From Flavobacteriales bacterium (GTDB lineage: Bacteria > Bacteroidota > Bacteroidia > NS11-12g > UBA955): a stretch of 64,000 nt of DNA. The notes beneath the pieces are model-generated. The model was not told where the DNA came from, did no database searches, and saw only the letters and a list, made by a program, of their open reading frames with translations. This document shows, one piece after another, positions 18,294 to 27,279 of the stretch (position 1 is the stretch's first letter; every line of letters starts with the position of its first letter). The position numbers were made by a program, and so were the translations under genes. The DNA is taken from assembly GCA_947496375.1 (NCBI GenBank), contig CANMCY010000005.1:62001-126000 (forward strand). The letters are read 5' to 3'.

Positions 18294-20182
18294 TGGGCGC
18301 AGGGGCCTCAGATATACTTCTTAAGCATTGGGGATATCCGGCATTCAGGCCCGGACAGGAAAATATTATTTCCCATATACTCACCGGTCAGGATGTGATT
18401 GCGCTGTTGCCCACCGGGGGAGGCAAGAGTATTTGTTTTCAGGTACCTGGTATGATGCATGATGGCCTCACGCTGGTGGTTTGTCCACTCATTTCTTTGA
18501 TCAAAGATCAGGTGGATGCACTTGAAAGGCGAAATATTCCTGCAGTGGGGCTGCACAGCGGCCTTTCATTCAAAGAAGTGAGGAACATTATGGACCACGC
18601 CCTCAGGGGCGGTTACCGCTTTTTGTATGTATCCCCGGAACGCTTGGCTACTGATAATTTTCGGGAATACCTTCCCAATCTCAATATAAAGTTGCTGGTG
18701 GTAGATGAAGCCCACTGTATTTCGCAGTGGGGGTATGATTTTCGGCCTGCCTATCTGCGTATTGCGGAATGCAGGCAATTCTTGCCTAATGTGCCGGTGG
18801 CGGCATTCACGGCAAGCGCCCCTCCCTACGTGGTAAAAGACATTGCCGATAAGCTGGCCCTGAATGAACCCCGCATCAGCATGGGGGATTTTGGAAGACC
18901 CAATCTTCATTTTCATGTGCATGAAAATGAGGATAAATATGGATTTATTCTCAAAATGCTTTCCAACACCCGTGGCAGCAGTCTTGTATTTGCAAGAAAC
19001 CGTAAAGAAACGGAAGAGCTTTCTGTTTTTTTGCAACAGCATGGTTTGTCTGCTGATTTTTATCATGCCGGGATGAAGGCCGCAGACCGGGTGCGAAAGC
19101 AGGATCTATGGATGAAAAACCAGATTCGGATTATTTGCTGCACTAACGCCTTCGGGATGGGCGTAGATAAACCCGATGTACGGTTCGTATTTCACCTGAC
19201 ACCCTCACCAAGCCCCGAAGATTATTATCAGGAAGCAGGACGGGCAGGACGGGATGGGCAGGATAGCTGGTGTATTATGCTATATCGCCCTGCCGATTTC
19301 GAACAAATGCGTGTGCAGGTAGATGCTCGTTTTCCTAATGCGGATGTCCTGGCCCGTGTATACCATGCCCTGATGGCGCATCTCAATATTCCTGAGGGCG
19401 GGGGCATGCATCAATGGTATGAAATGGATCCGGCCGAAATTGCCGGTCGATACAGATTTCAGCTTTCCGAATTCATTCATGGTCTCAAATCCCTGGAATT
19501 GTTGCAGTTTTTCAGTCTCTCGGAAGGAGTTCATACCCCCTCGGCCATTCATATTTCTGCTGATTATACATCAGTGTATGATTTTAAAATCCGATACCCG
19601 GAATTTGAGCCCATCATCGATTTATTGCTTCGCTCGCATGCCGGAATTCTGGATAACTACATTCCCGTTTTTGAAAGCGTGCTTTGTAAGCGATTAAGAA
19701 TAAAGGAAGCAGCACTTACAGAAACGCTAAAACGTCTGCAGGCCTTGCAAATACTGGATTATCGGCCAGCTACCGAAAAGCCCAGGGTGTTTTTATATGA
19801 CCCAAGGCATTCACGGCCGGTCTTCAATACCAAAAACCTGGAACCGTTGAAAAAAGCACGCCTGCAGGCCATTGAGCAAATGCAACTGTATGCCTGCAAT
19901 AAAGACTGCAGGGCTTCCTGGTGGATTGCTTATTTCACCTCTAAAACAGCCGATGCCTGCGGGCATTGCGATTTGTGTACCAGAAAAAAGAAATCGGGGG
20001 CAGTGACACCGCATACCTGGTCTGAAAAGATCAAAGCACATATTGAGATGCATCAGCCGGATTACAATAATATGCTGGAATGGCTGCCCGATGATGCAGC
20101 AGTAAAACAATTGCGATTGTTGATGGATGAGGGTATTATTGCAAGCAATTCTGAAGGGAAACTGATTTGGGCCGGCAGGTAA
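18293..20182 (+). CDS. recQ: RecQ-family ATP-dependent DNA helicase
   Basis: 3'-5' superfamily 2 helicase acting in recombination repair and replication-fork processing. The sequence has the FRPGQ Q-motif, Walker A LLPTGGGKS (K45), motif II VVDEAHCISQWGYDFRP, the SAT-like motif FTASAPP (TAS rather than TAT), motif VI YYQEAGRAGRDG, and a zinc-binding subdomain with Cys residues in YACNKDCRASWW and ACGHCDLC. At 629 residues it ends after the winged-helix region with no HRDC domain, as in short Bacteroidota RecQ forms. It starts on the last base of the preceding stop and overlaps the next gene by 16 bases. Confidence 0.95.
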   Translation: MGAGASDILLKHWGYPAFRPGQENIISHILTGQDVIALLPTGGGKSICFQVPGMMHDGLTLVVCPLISLIKDQVDALERRNIPAVGLHSGLSFKEVRNIMDHALRGGYRFLYVSPERLATDNFREYLPNLNIKLLVVDEAHCISQWGYDFRPAYLRIAECRQFLPNVPVAAFTASAPPYVVKDIADKLALNEPRISMGDFGRPNLHFHVHENEDKYGFILKMLSNTRGSSLVFARNRKETEELSVFLQQHGLSADFYHAGMKAADRVRKQDLWMKNQIRIICCTNAFGMGVDKPDVRFVFHLTPSPSPEDYYQEAGRAGRDGQDSWCIMLYRPADFEQMRVQVDARFPNADVLARVYHALMAHLNIPEGGGMHQWYEMDPAEIAGRYRFQLSEFIHGLKSLELLQFFSLSEGVHTPSAIHISADYTSVYDFKIRYPEFEPIIDLLLRSHAGILDNYIPVFESVLCKRLRIKEAALTETLKRLQALQILDYRPATEKPRVFLYDPRHSRPVFNTKNLEPLKKARLQAIEQMQLYACNKDCRASWWIAYFTSKTADACGHCDLCTRKKKSGAVTPHTWSEKIKAHIEMHQPDYNNMLEWLPDDAAVKQLRLLMDEGIIASNSEGKLIWAGR

Positions 20183-21273
20183 GTTCAATTGTGTTTACCG
20201 TGACCAATGATCTGGTTACGGATCAGCGTATGCATCGTATTGTGGGAGCATTTGCCGAGGCCGGTTACCGGGTAAAACTGGTGGGCAGGGAATGGCAGGG
20301 TTCAGCGCCCGCATCAGGTCTGGGATTTCCGGTAAAGCGCTTTCGTTGTTTGTTTAATAAGGGTAAGTTATTTTACCTGGAATACAATCTGCGTCTGATG
20401 TGCTGGCTGCTTTTTCAATCCTTTGATTGCCTTTGGGCCGTGGATTGCGATACGGCATGGCCGGCACGGTTGTTTTCTCTCATTCGAAGAAAGCCGTGGG
20501 TGTTTGATGCCCATGAATTGTTTAGCAGGGTGCCTGAAGTGATTGACAGGAAGAGGGTTCAGCGGATATGGCAACTCACCGAAAAGATGGCGTTTTCCCG
20601 TGCGGATTTGTGTATTACTGTAGGGCCTGCTTTGGCCGGATGGTTTGAGACAGCGTATGGCCGAAAGGTTGAAGTGGTGAGAAATATGCCTCCGGTATCC
20701 GGGGGATTGCCCTACCGGCCGGAAACGGATAGATTCATTCTCTATCAAGGGGCTTTGAACAAAGGGAGAGGGCTGGAGAATCTCATCAAAGCCATGCATG
20801 CTGTAAATGCCAGGTTATTGTTGGCCGGAGAAGGGGATCTAAGTAGCCAACTACGGCAATTGGTTGTTGATGAGGGTCTTTCTGAAAGGGTTGTGTTTTT
20901 AGGTAAACTTCCTCCGTCAGCGCTGCCCGAGCTCACTTCCAGGGCTTGGATTGGCTACAATGTCAGCGAACCAATGGGGCTTAGCTACCAACTTTCACTC
21001 AATAACAAGTTTTTTGATTACGTTCATGCCGGTCTCCCTTCGCTCATCAATCCATTTGAGGAATATGTAAAGCTCAACGCTGACTATGAAGTGGGGCTAC
21101 TCACCGAGCCCAATGTTGAGACAATCAGTCGAAATTTGCAATTATTACTAAATGATAATGAGGTACATTTGCGATTATCGCAAAATTGTATCAAAGCTCG
21201 TGAAATGTGGAACTGGGAGCATGAAAAGGAGCATCTGTTAACAATTTTTCATAAAGTCTTTAAACGTGTCTAA
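20167..21273 (+). CDS. Glycosyltransferase family 4-like protein
   Basis: A 368-residue GT-B fold glycosyltransferase. The N-terminal half opens IVFTVTNDLVTDQRMHRI and contains VFDAHELFSRVPEV; the C-terminal half has LYQGALNKGRGLENLIKAM, LLAGEGDL and a nucleotide-sugar site region around NEPxGLSYQLSLNNKFFDYVHAGLPSL. It should transfer a sugar from a nucleotide donor to a cell-surface glycan or lipid acceptor; the substrates cannot be told. The assigned start is TTG 20167, overlapping recQ by 16 bases; GTG 20191 is a shorter alternative that still keeps the first strand. It overlaps the next glycosyltransferase by eight bases. Confidence 0.85.
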   Translation: MGRQVSSIVFTVTNDLVTDQRMHRIVGAFAEAGYRVKLVGREWQGSAPASGLGFPVKRFRCLFNKGKLFYLEYNLRLMCWLLFQSFDCLWAVDCDTAWPARLFSLIRRKPWVFDAHELFSRVPEVIDRKRVQRIWQLTEKMAFSRADLCITVGPALAGWFETAYGRKVEVVRNMPPVSGGLPYRPETDRFILYQGALNKGRGLENLIKAMHAVNARLLLAGEGDLSSQLRQLVVDEGLSERVVFLGKLPPSALPELTSRAWIGYNVSEPMGLSYQLSLNNKFFDYVHAGLPSLINPFEEYVKLNADYEVGLLTEPNVETISRNLQLLLNDNEVHLRLSQNCIKAREMWNWEHEKEHLLTIFHKVFKRV

Positions 21274-22381
21274 AACCCTCCATATCATCGCATTCGATAT
21301 GCCATATCCTGCTGATTACGGTGGGGTTATTGATATTTATTACAAAGTCAGGGCGCTGAGTGAGCAGGGTGTGAAGATAAAATTGCATGTATTTCTGTAC
21401 GGCGGAAAAACAGCATCACCCCATCTGGAAAGTCTTTGTCAGAAAGTTTATTATTACGAGCGTAAACGATTTAAAAATCCATTTACGGGAGAATTGCCCT
21501 ACATAGTGGCCACCCGTATTGATGAGCAGTTGTTGTTAAACCTGAGTAAAGATGATGCTCCGATTTTGTTTGAAGGTCTGCACAGTACCGCTTTGCTATC
21601 TGCTCCGGAATTGTCGGGAAGATTTAAAATGGTAAGAACCCACAACGTGGAGCATGACTATTACCAGTTTCTGGAAGAGGCGGAAACCAGTTTTTTCAAG
21701 AAGTATTTTTTTCGCATTGAGAGTGAAAGACTACGCAGGTATGAGTCTGTGCTGGGATATGCCAACCTTATCATGCCTATATCGCCCAAGGATACTGCGT
21801 ATTATAAAACCAAGTTTAGCAGGGTGCAGTACCTGCCTGCATTTCATACCTCAGACAGGGTAGAATCTCAGACAGGCAGAGGCGAATTTGTGCTCTATCA
21901 CGGCAACCTGGGGGTGGGTGAAAATAATAAGGCAGCCCTTTTTCTGGTGCATGAGGTTTTTCCTTATCTGGAAATGCCCTGTTTCATTGCAGGCAATCAA
22001 CCCACAAGACAGCTAAAGACGGCCGCTGAGGGGATGCCCCATGTAACCCTGCTTTCCGATATCAGCAGTGAGGAAATTTTACAGAAGATTGTGCAGGCCC
22101 ATGTAAATCTGCTGGTAACATTTCAGTCTACGGGAATAAAACTGAAGCTGCTGAATGCCCTGCACAAGGGCCGATATTGTGTAGCCAACAGGCCTATGGT
22201 GGCTGAAACAGGGCTGGAGTCTCTGTGCATGGTAGCCGATGATGCCGAAAGCTTGATAAGGGCTACCCAAAGCGCTTGGTCATCGAGTTTTGGGGCAGAA
22301 GCCTTGTTGCAAAGACAGTCTTTGCTCAATGAGGGTTTTTCTAATAGCAACAACGCCGCCCTCATAGCGTCTTATCTTTAA
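21266..22381 (+). CDS. Glycosyltransferase (GT-B fold)
   Basis: The 371-residue protein begins at GTG with LHIIAFDMPYPADYGGVIDIYYKVRAL, a glycosyltransferase opening with a Gly-rich donor/acceptor loop. A His-rich VRTHNVEHDYY segment and LPAFHTSDRVESQ lie mid-protein, and FVLYHGNLGVGENNKAA begins the C-terminal Rossmann domain, followed by CFIAGNQPTRQLK and GIKLKLLNALHKGRYCVAN. It is probably cytoplasmic and acts with the preceding glycosyltransferase on the same glycan. No polymerase, flippase or sugar-nucleotide genes are next to the pair, so the pathway is not defined here. Confidence 0.8.
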   Translation: MSKTLHIIAFDMPYPADYGGVIDIYYKVRALSEQGVKIKLHVFLYGGKTASPHLESLCQKVYYYERKRFKNPFTGELPYIVATRIDEQLLLNLSKDDAPILFEGLHSTALLSAPELSGRFKMVRTHNVEHDYYQFLEEAETSFFKKYFFRIESERLRRYESVLGYANLIMPISPKDTAYYKTKFSRVQYLPAFHTSDRVESQTGRGEFVLYHGNLGVGENNKAALFLVHEVFPYLEMPCFIAGNQPTRQLKTAAEGMPHVTLLSDISSEEILQKIVQAHVNLLVTFQSTGIKLKLLNALHKGRYCVANRPMVAETGLESLCMVADDAESLIRATQSAWSSSFGAEALLQRQSLLNEGFSNSNNAALIASYL

Positions 22382-22414
22382 TACGCATATCCTTATTGTG
22401 CAGAAGTAAAAGAT

Positions 22415-22442
22415 TTTGCATGATTAAGTCGTTGTAATTTTG
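22415..22442 (+). promoter_or_regulatory. Promoter of the TPR protein gene
   Basis: TTTG (22415-22418) and TAATTTTG (22435-22442) form a -33/-7 pair with a 16-base spacer. The -7 box ends nine bases before the ATG at 22452. Confidence 0.55.
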
Positions 22443-22451
22443 ATAAGGAAT

Positions 22452-25400
22452 ATGAAAATTCGTCTTTTATTGCTCACTTCTGTCTTTGCATTGCGTTTGG
22501 CGGGACAGGGAACACAGGTCAATCGCTATCCCGGCATTTACTATCAGCGCGGGGTTGAGTTATTCGATGAAAAGAAATATAATGCGGCGGTAACCCAGCT
22601 GGGGCTGTATTTGCAAAGTGATGAGGTGTTAACCAACCGGATAGAAGCAGAGTATTATCTTTCTGTGAGCAAGATGTTTGCGGGGCACACAGATGGGGAA
22701 GCATCCGTAAGGCGGTTTTTACTCAACAATCCCGGATCCCACAAAACCCACATGGCCAATCTTGCCATGGGGGATTTTTATTACCTGAAGCAAAAATACT
22801 CTACTGCGCTGTCCTATTATAAAAATGTGGACCAATCGGCCATATCCGGAGATATTTCAGACCGATTCTACTTTAGAAAAGGGTATTGCCAGGTGAGTAC
22901 CAAAAAATATAAAGATGCGGCCGAAACCCTGCAGCCATTAACCAAAAGAAACAATGAATACAAAACCCTGGCCTTGTATTATTATGCCTATTGTGCCTAT
23001 TACAACGGGCAGTATGCCGATGCCCTGACTGCCTTTCATTCCATTGAAGATGAGGGACCGAAAGCAGTGAAACTTTATATTGCCCAGATCTATTATCTGC
23101 AAAACCAGTATGATAAAGCGTTGTTGGCAGCCGATAAAATCAAGGGGGGAGTACCCGCCGGCAGGGTGAGTTTTTTGAAAGGAAAATGTTACTACCGCCT
23201 GGGTAAATATACACAGGCAGCGGAGGCGTATAATGCCAGCGGTATGACCCTCGACAGTCTGGATAGAAACGAAGTGTATGAATTTGGTTTTGCCAATTAT
23301 AAAGCCGAGCAATGTACCAAGGCCGTAGAATGGTTAAAAAACATTGCCTATTTGGGCGATAGCATTGCACAATATGCCAGTTACAACCTGGGAGATTGCT
23401 ATTTGAAACTGAGAAGCAAACGTGACGCCATGAATGCATTTGCTGAAGCGTATAGAAACGCATATAGCAGGGAGGTAGCGCAGGATGCCCTGTTAAATCA
23501 GGCGAAAATAGCCGTAGAGCTAAATGAAAGCAATGCTGCTACCTTGCTTCAGAAGTACATCTCAGCGTATGGGAATTCTTCCAAGAGTAAAGAAGCCAAA
23601 AAGCTTCTGGCAGGTCTGTTACTAAATACGGATAATTATAGAGACGCAGCAGCAGTGCTGGAGAGCATCTCCGACCCGGATCCTCAGACTGAAGAAGCAT
23701 TTCAGCGGGTGAGTCTGGCCAGGGGCATGGAGTTGTTTAAAAACAGAAACTGGGATGAGGCATCCGCCATGTTCGATAAGTGCATGTCAAAATCAGCCAA
23801 TCGCAATCTGGCGGGGCAGGCAGCATTGTGGAAAGCGGAGGTATACATGCAGCAAGGTAAGTTTAATCAGGTTTCAGATTTTTATCAGCGGTTTCTGGAT
23901 GCTCCCGGCGTAAGCGATCTTGAGGTCTATCCTTTTGCGTTTTACGGATTGGGTTATAGCCGCTACAAGGAAGAGTCTTATGGCGATGCCATTCCATATT
24001 TTGAAAAATTCCTGAAAACCATCAGCCGTGGTCGCTACGATGAGCGCATTTACAACGATGCCCAGCTGCGTCTGGGTGACTGTAATTATTCACAGGCAGC
24101 CAAATTGGGCAAAGATGCCAATACCCAAAAGCGAAAGCACATGGAGGACGCCATTACGGCCTATGCCTATGTTACCGGTAAAAAAGGGGCAGATGCCGAT
24201 TATGCATTGTATCAGACTGGAATGTTGTATGGGCTTCAGGGACAGCTGTTTGACCTGTCGGGAATGCGTGAGAAAAAAATTACAGCGCTGAAACGCCTGG
24301 TGACTGATTTTTCATCAAGCCGTTTTTTACCGGATGCCTACTTCGAACTGGGCTCTGAGTACTGGGTTGCAGGCAGTAGTCGTGAGGCTGAGCGCTATTA
24401 TTCATCTCTGGTAGATGATTTTAAAACCCATCCTTTGGTGCTGCGCTGTCTGCTTAATCTGGGGCGGTTGTACAACAATAATGGGCAGAGTGAAAAGGCA
24501 GTGGAAATGTATACGCGTCTTTTTGATCAGTTTCCGGGTACACCCGAAGCAAAAACCGCCTCAGAAAACGTGAAACGCATATACACAGACCAGGGTAAGG
24601 GTGGCGAATTTGTTAAATGGACGAAGAACAGGGGCGGTATGACGGCCTCCGAAACGGATAGTTTGCTTTATTTCACTGCGTTCAACCTATATGAAAGGGA
24701 TAAATACAAAGAGGCCGCAACGGCTTTTCAGGAATACCTGACAGAGGTTAGCAGAGGGTTTTTTAAAGTGGCTGCCAATTATTACAAGGCAGTTTGCCAT
24801 GAAGAATTGAAACAAGCCAATGAATCGTTGCCGCACTATAAAATTGCTGCCGAATCCAATGGCTTTGAATTTCAGGAGGATGCTGTGCTTAGCGTGCTTG
24901 AAATTTTGGGGGCTAAAGCAAGTTGCGGTGATGCAATGCCCTACCTGACCCGCCTTGAGCAAATTACCCGCGACAAGGAAAAAAGACATCAGGCATGGAA
25001 AAATATGCTCCGTTGCTACGAACAGCAAAACAACTGGGCAGAAGGAAGGATCCTGGCGGCGAAAATCGGAACAGAGCTCAGCAGTACGGATGATTTAAAG
25101 GCCGAGGCCCTCGTATTTATTGGTAAAGCAGATGTGCAGGATAAAAAATGGGCCGATGCGCTGATTCGTTTTAAGGAGGCCTACACTAAATTTAATAACA
25201 AGTTTGCTGCAGAAGCCAAATACCGCGAAGCGTGGGTGTATTATACCACGGATAGCTTTGAGCTGGCCAAAGAATCCTGCTATGGTGTGCTGGATCAGTT
25301 TAACAGTTATGACTTTTGGGTTGGTAAATCCATGTTGTTGCTGGGCGATGCATTCCTGAAAACCAAGGATGAATTCAATGCTAAAGCCACCTGGAATAGC

Positions 25401-25496
25401 GTGGCCGAGAACTTTGAAATTCAGGAACTGGTGGCCGAAGCCCGCGAAAAACTGGCTCGTCTACGCGATAAAAAATCCAGACCCGGCGACGAATAA
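22452..25496 (+). CDS. Large secreted or periplasmic TPR protein
   Basis: I chose ATG 22452 because it gives a clean signal peptide (MKIRLLLLTSVFALRLAGQG); a TTG twelve bases upstream overlaps the -7 box. The 1014-residue product is made almost entirely of tetratricopeptide-like helical hairpins, for example YYQRGVELFDEKKYNAAVTQLGLYL, FYLRKGYCQVSTKKYKDAAETL-like units, PDAYFELGSEYWVAGSSREAERYY and CLLNLGRLYNNNGQSEKAVEMYTRLF. Such proteins act as periplasmic scaffolds for outer-membrane or envelope machines, related in layout to YbgF/BamD-type repeats. No catalytic domain is visible. It is transcribed alone. The partner is unknown. Confidence 0.8.
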   Translation: MKIRLLLLTSVFALRLAGQGTQVNRYPGIYYQRGVELFDEKKYNAAVTQLGLYLQSDEVLTNRIEAEYYLSVSKMFAGHTDGEASVRRFLLNNPGSHKTHMANLAMGDFYYLKQKYSTALSYYKNVDQSAISGDISDRFYFRKGYCQVSTKKYKDAAETLQPLTKRNNEYKTLALYYYAYCAYYNGQYADALTAFHSIEDEGPKAVKLYIAQIYYLQNQYDKALLAADKIKGGVPAGRVSFLKGKCYYRLGKYTQAAEAYNASGMTLDSLDRNEVYEFGFANYKAEQCTKAVEWLKNIAYLGDSIAQYASYNLGDCYLKLRSKRDAMNAFAEAYRNAYSREVAQDALLNQAKIAVELNESNAATLLQKYISAYGNSSKSKEAKKLLAGLLLNTDNYRDAAAVLESISDPDPQTEEAFQRVSLARGMELFKNRNWDEASAMFDKCMSKSANRNLAGQAALWKAEVYMQQGKFNQVSDFYQRFLDAPGVSDLEVYPFAFYGLGYSRYKEESYGDAIPYFEKFLKTISRGRYDERIYNDAQLRLGDCNYSQAAKLGKDANTQKRKHMEDAITAYAYVTGKKGADADYALYQTGMLYGLQGQLFDLSGMREKKITALKRLVTDFSSSRFLPDAYFELGSEYWVAGSSREAERYYSSLVDDFKTHPLVLRCLLNLGRLYNNNGQSEKAVEMYTRLFDQFPGTPEAKTASENVKRIYTDQGKGGEFVKWTKNRGGMTASETDSLLYFTAFNLYERDKYKEAATAFQEYLTEVSRGFFKVAANYYKAVCHEELKQANESLPHYKIAAESNGFEFQEDAVLSVLEILGAKASCGDAMPYLTRLEQITRDKEKRHQAWKNMLRCYEQQNNWAEGRILAAKIGTELSSTDDLKAEALVFIGKADVQDKKWADALIRFKEAYTKFNNKFAAEAKYREAWVYYTTDSFELAKESCYGVLDQFNSYDFWVGKSMLLLGDAFLKTKDEFNAKATWNSVAENFEIQELVAEAREKLARLRDKKSRPGDE

Positions 25497-25500
25497 GCCA

Positions 25501-25644
25501 TTAGTGCTCGGTGTAGATATCACCCAGTAATTTCTCCGTTTGCCCAAACTTCTCGCTGGTTTTTTTGACCAGATTAATCGCTTGTTTGGCAGCAATCTCT
25601 GCATCATCATATCTTTTAGGGCTTATAACAATGCGACATAGGTG
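25501..25644 (-). pseudogene. Possible gene remnant (C-terminal fragment, no start codon)
   Basis: On the minus strand a frame of 47 codons runs from just after a TGA to a TAA and reads RIVISPKRYDDAEIAAKQ then AINLVKKTSEKFGQTEKLL and GDIYTEH. The composition is protein-like, with amphipathic helices, unlike random intergenic sequence, yet there is no ATG, GTG or TTG start. I interpret it as the 3' end of a decayed gene. I cannot name the family. A bidirectional-looking terminator lies at its right. Confidence 0.4.
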
Positions 25645-25678
25645 TCAGTCTGTCAAAATCTAATTACCCATAAACCCC

Positions 25679-25709
25679 AAAAAAACACCCGTTTAAGGGT
25701 GTTTTTTTT
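25679..25709. terminator. Bidirectional terminator
   Basis: The arms AAAAACACCC (25681-25690) and GGGTGTTTTT (25697-25706) flank a six-base loop. T-runs exist on both strands, so it can end the minus-strand coiled-coil gene to its right and the TPR gene transcript from the left. Confidence 0.8.
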
Positions 25710-25724
25710 GTTACAATCTATCTT

Positions 25725-26654
25725 TTACTTTAAATCCAGCACTTCACTGCCAATTTTAAAACCATCGCTATAAAGCTCAATGGTATATTTACCTTTTTTC
25801 AAATCCCTGGCAGGGCGCCATTTGGTGGCCGGTACGGCCTTGCTCTCCTGGTCGTAGGATACAGAGAATTTATAGGTGTATTTGCTCTCTTTGCTTTCAT
25901 ACTCGAATGTGCCGCCTTCGCTGCCGGGATTGGTCAGCGTGATACCTTCCGGACCGGTTACTTTAACAAAGATGGTTTTATCTCCGGGTTCTGCTACTTT
26001 GTTTTCAGCCAGTGTAAATGAAGTTCTGAAAGCTTCTACATCTTTTGCACGGTTGGTTGTGGCTTCCTTACCGGTAATCCAGCGTTTTTTGAGCGCTTCT
26101 ACTTTGATACTGCCTGCCTGTAATCGCTGGGCGATATTTTTGTATTTTTTCTTTTCAGCGCTTAACTGTTTATTTTCAGATACTGCGGCCTCTTTCTCCA
26201 GTTGTAGTTGGTTGTTTACCTCTTTTAACTCTTCATTTTCTTTCTGCAATTGATCTAATTGCAGCGACAATGCTTCGATTTTTGCCTTTAATTCCGCAAT
26301 TTCAGCATCGCTGGCATTTTTATTATTACGCAGTTTGCTGACCAGTGTAGCAATTTCGTTCTTTCGTTTCACGAGGTCAGCATTTAGCTCCTTATTGTTA
26401 TCTACCAAAGCAGCGCTGTCCCGCCTGAATTTTTCAAGTAAAAATTCTGCTTCTTCCAGTGCGGCTGTTTTTTCTTTTAAGTTACCTTCTGTGGTTACCA
26501 GTTTCTTTTCCACGATTTCCTTTTCATTGCCGCCTTTTTGCCACATGTAAAACAATCCGGCATTCAGGGCTAATAAAATGCCGATGATGGTGTACAGCAG
26601 TGCCTTACTGTTGCGATTTTTTTGTTCGGCCTGGTTGGTGGGCGTTGTTTCCAT
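25725..26654 (-). CDS. Membrane-anchored coiled-coil protein
   Basis: A longer frame exists upstream, but ATG 26654 (METTPTNQAEQ) is preferred because it follows a -7 box and removes a poor extension. The 310-residue product has a short cytoplasmic tail, one transmembrane helix (ALLYTIIGILLALNAGLFYMW, about residues 20-40), a long Glu/Lys/Leu-rich coiled coil (about 45-185) and a C-terminal beta-rich domain of about 100 residues (FTLAENKVAEPGDKTIFVKV...SVSYDQESKAVPATKW) ending in GKYTIELYSDGFKIGSEVLDLK. The C-terminal part resembles proteins of Bacteroidota of unknown function. I infer an envelope-spanning structural protein; orientation is probably N-in with the coiled coil in the periplasm. 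Confidence 0.7.
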   Translation of the reverse strand: METTPTNQAEQKNRNSKALLYTIIGILLALNAGLFYMWQKGGNEKEIVEKKLVTTEGNLKEKTAALEEAEFLLEKFRRDSAALVDNNKELNADLVKRKNEIATLVSKLRNNKNASDAEIAELKAKIEALSLQLDQLQKENEELKEVNNQLQLEKEAAVSENKQLSAEKKKYKNIAQRLQAGSIKVEALKKRWITGKEATTNRAKDVEAFRTSFTLAENKVAEPGDKTIFVKVTGPEGITLTNPGSEGGTFEYESKESKYTYKFSVSYDQESKAVPATKWRPARDLKKGKYTIELYSDGFKIGSEVLDLK

Positions 26655-26678
26655 AATTAGGGTTTTTAACGATATGTG

Positions 26679-26686
26679 CAAATGTA
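26679..26686 (-). promoter_or_regulatory. Candidate -7 box for the coiled-coil gene
   Basis: On the minus strand this reads TACATTTG, matching TAnnTTTG, 24 bases before ATG 26654. It supports the shorter start for the coiled-coil protein. Confidence 0.5.
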
Positions 26687-26736
26687 AAATTACAAAATAT
26701 CTTTTAAATATAAAATATTTGCAACTGTCCAATACA

Positions 26737-27279
26737 ATGGAAATAATTAACGAGCCAATTCCGGGATTGTGGTTGCTGAAACCCAATGTTTTTGCCGACC
26801 ACAGGGGGCATTTTTATGAAAGTTACCGCGCAGATTTTTTTAACAAGGAAGGGATAGATATCAATTTTGTTCAGGATAATCAGAGTTTATCCAACCGTGG
26901 GATAGTGCGTGGATTGCATTTTCAGGCCCCGCCCCATGCCCAGGACAAACTCGTGAGGGTGGTGGCCGGTGCGGTGCTCGATGTGGTGGTTGATATCCGT
27001 AAGGATTCTCCTACCTATGGAAAAACATTCGCGGTGGAATTAACGGCTGACAATTTCCTCATGTTGTTTATTCCTAAAGGATTTGCACATGGGTTTGCCA
27101 CGCTGGAGGATCATACCATTTTTCAATACAAATGCAGCGACTACTATGCCCCGTCTGCAGAAGGGGGAGTGCTTTGGAATAGCCCTTCACTGGAAATAAA
27201 CTGGGGCTTTGATGAGCCGGTACTGTCGCAAAAGGATACGCTTCATCCTGATTTTAGCCACTTTGAATCTCCGTTTTAA
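26737..27279 (+). CDS. rfbC: dTDP-4-dehydrorhamnose 3,5-epimerase
   Basis: RmlC epimerises C3 and C5 of dTDP-4-keto-6-deoxyglucose on the route to dTDP-rhamnose. Start ATG 26737 gives 180 residues, the usual size (MEIINEPIPGLWLLKPNVFADHRGHFYESY). Conserved elements are the catalytic His in SNRGIVRGLHFQAP, the Lys/Arg in QDKLVRVVAGAVLDVVVDIR and the PKGFAHGFATL strand. The other dTDP-rhamnose genes (rfbA, B, D) are not adjacent. The 3' end overlaps the convergent acetyltransferase gene by 26 bases. Confidence 0.92.
   Translation: MEIINEPIPGLWLLKPNVFADHRGHFYESYRADFFNKEGIDINFVQDNQSLSNRGIVRGLHFQAPPHAQDKLVRVVAGAVLDVVVDIRKDSPTYGKTFAVELTADNFLMLFIPKGFAHGFATLEDHTIFQYKCSDYYAPSAEGGVLWNSPSLEINWGFDEPVLSQKDTLHPDFSHFESPF

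Noticed and set aside
20167-22381. The two glycosyltransferases as part of a capsule or O-antigen locus
   Set aside because: No polymerase, flippase, export or sugar-nucleotide genes surround them; they sit behind recQ.
26655-26786. N-terminal extension of the coiled-coil protein upstream of ATG 26654
   Set aside because: The extension has no family-like features, would contain the TACATTTG promoter box, and the shorter start leaves a normal single-helix anchor.
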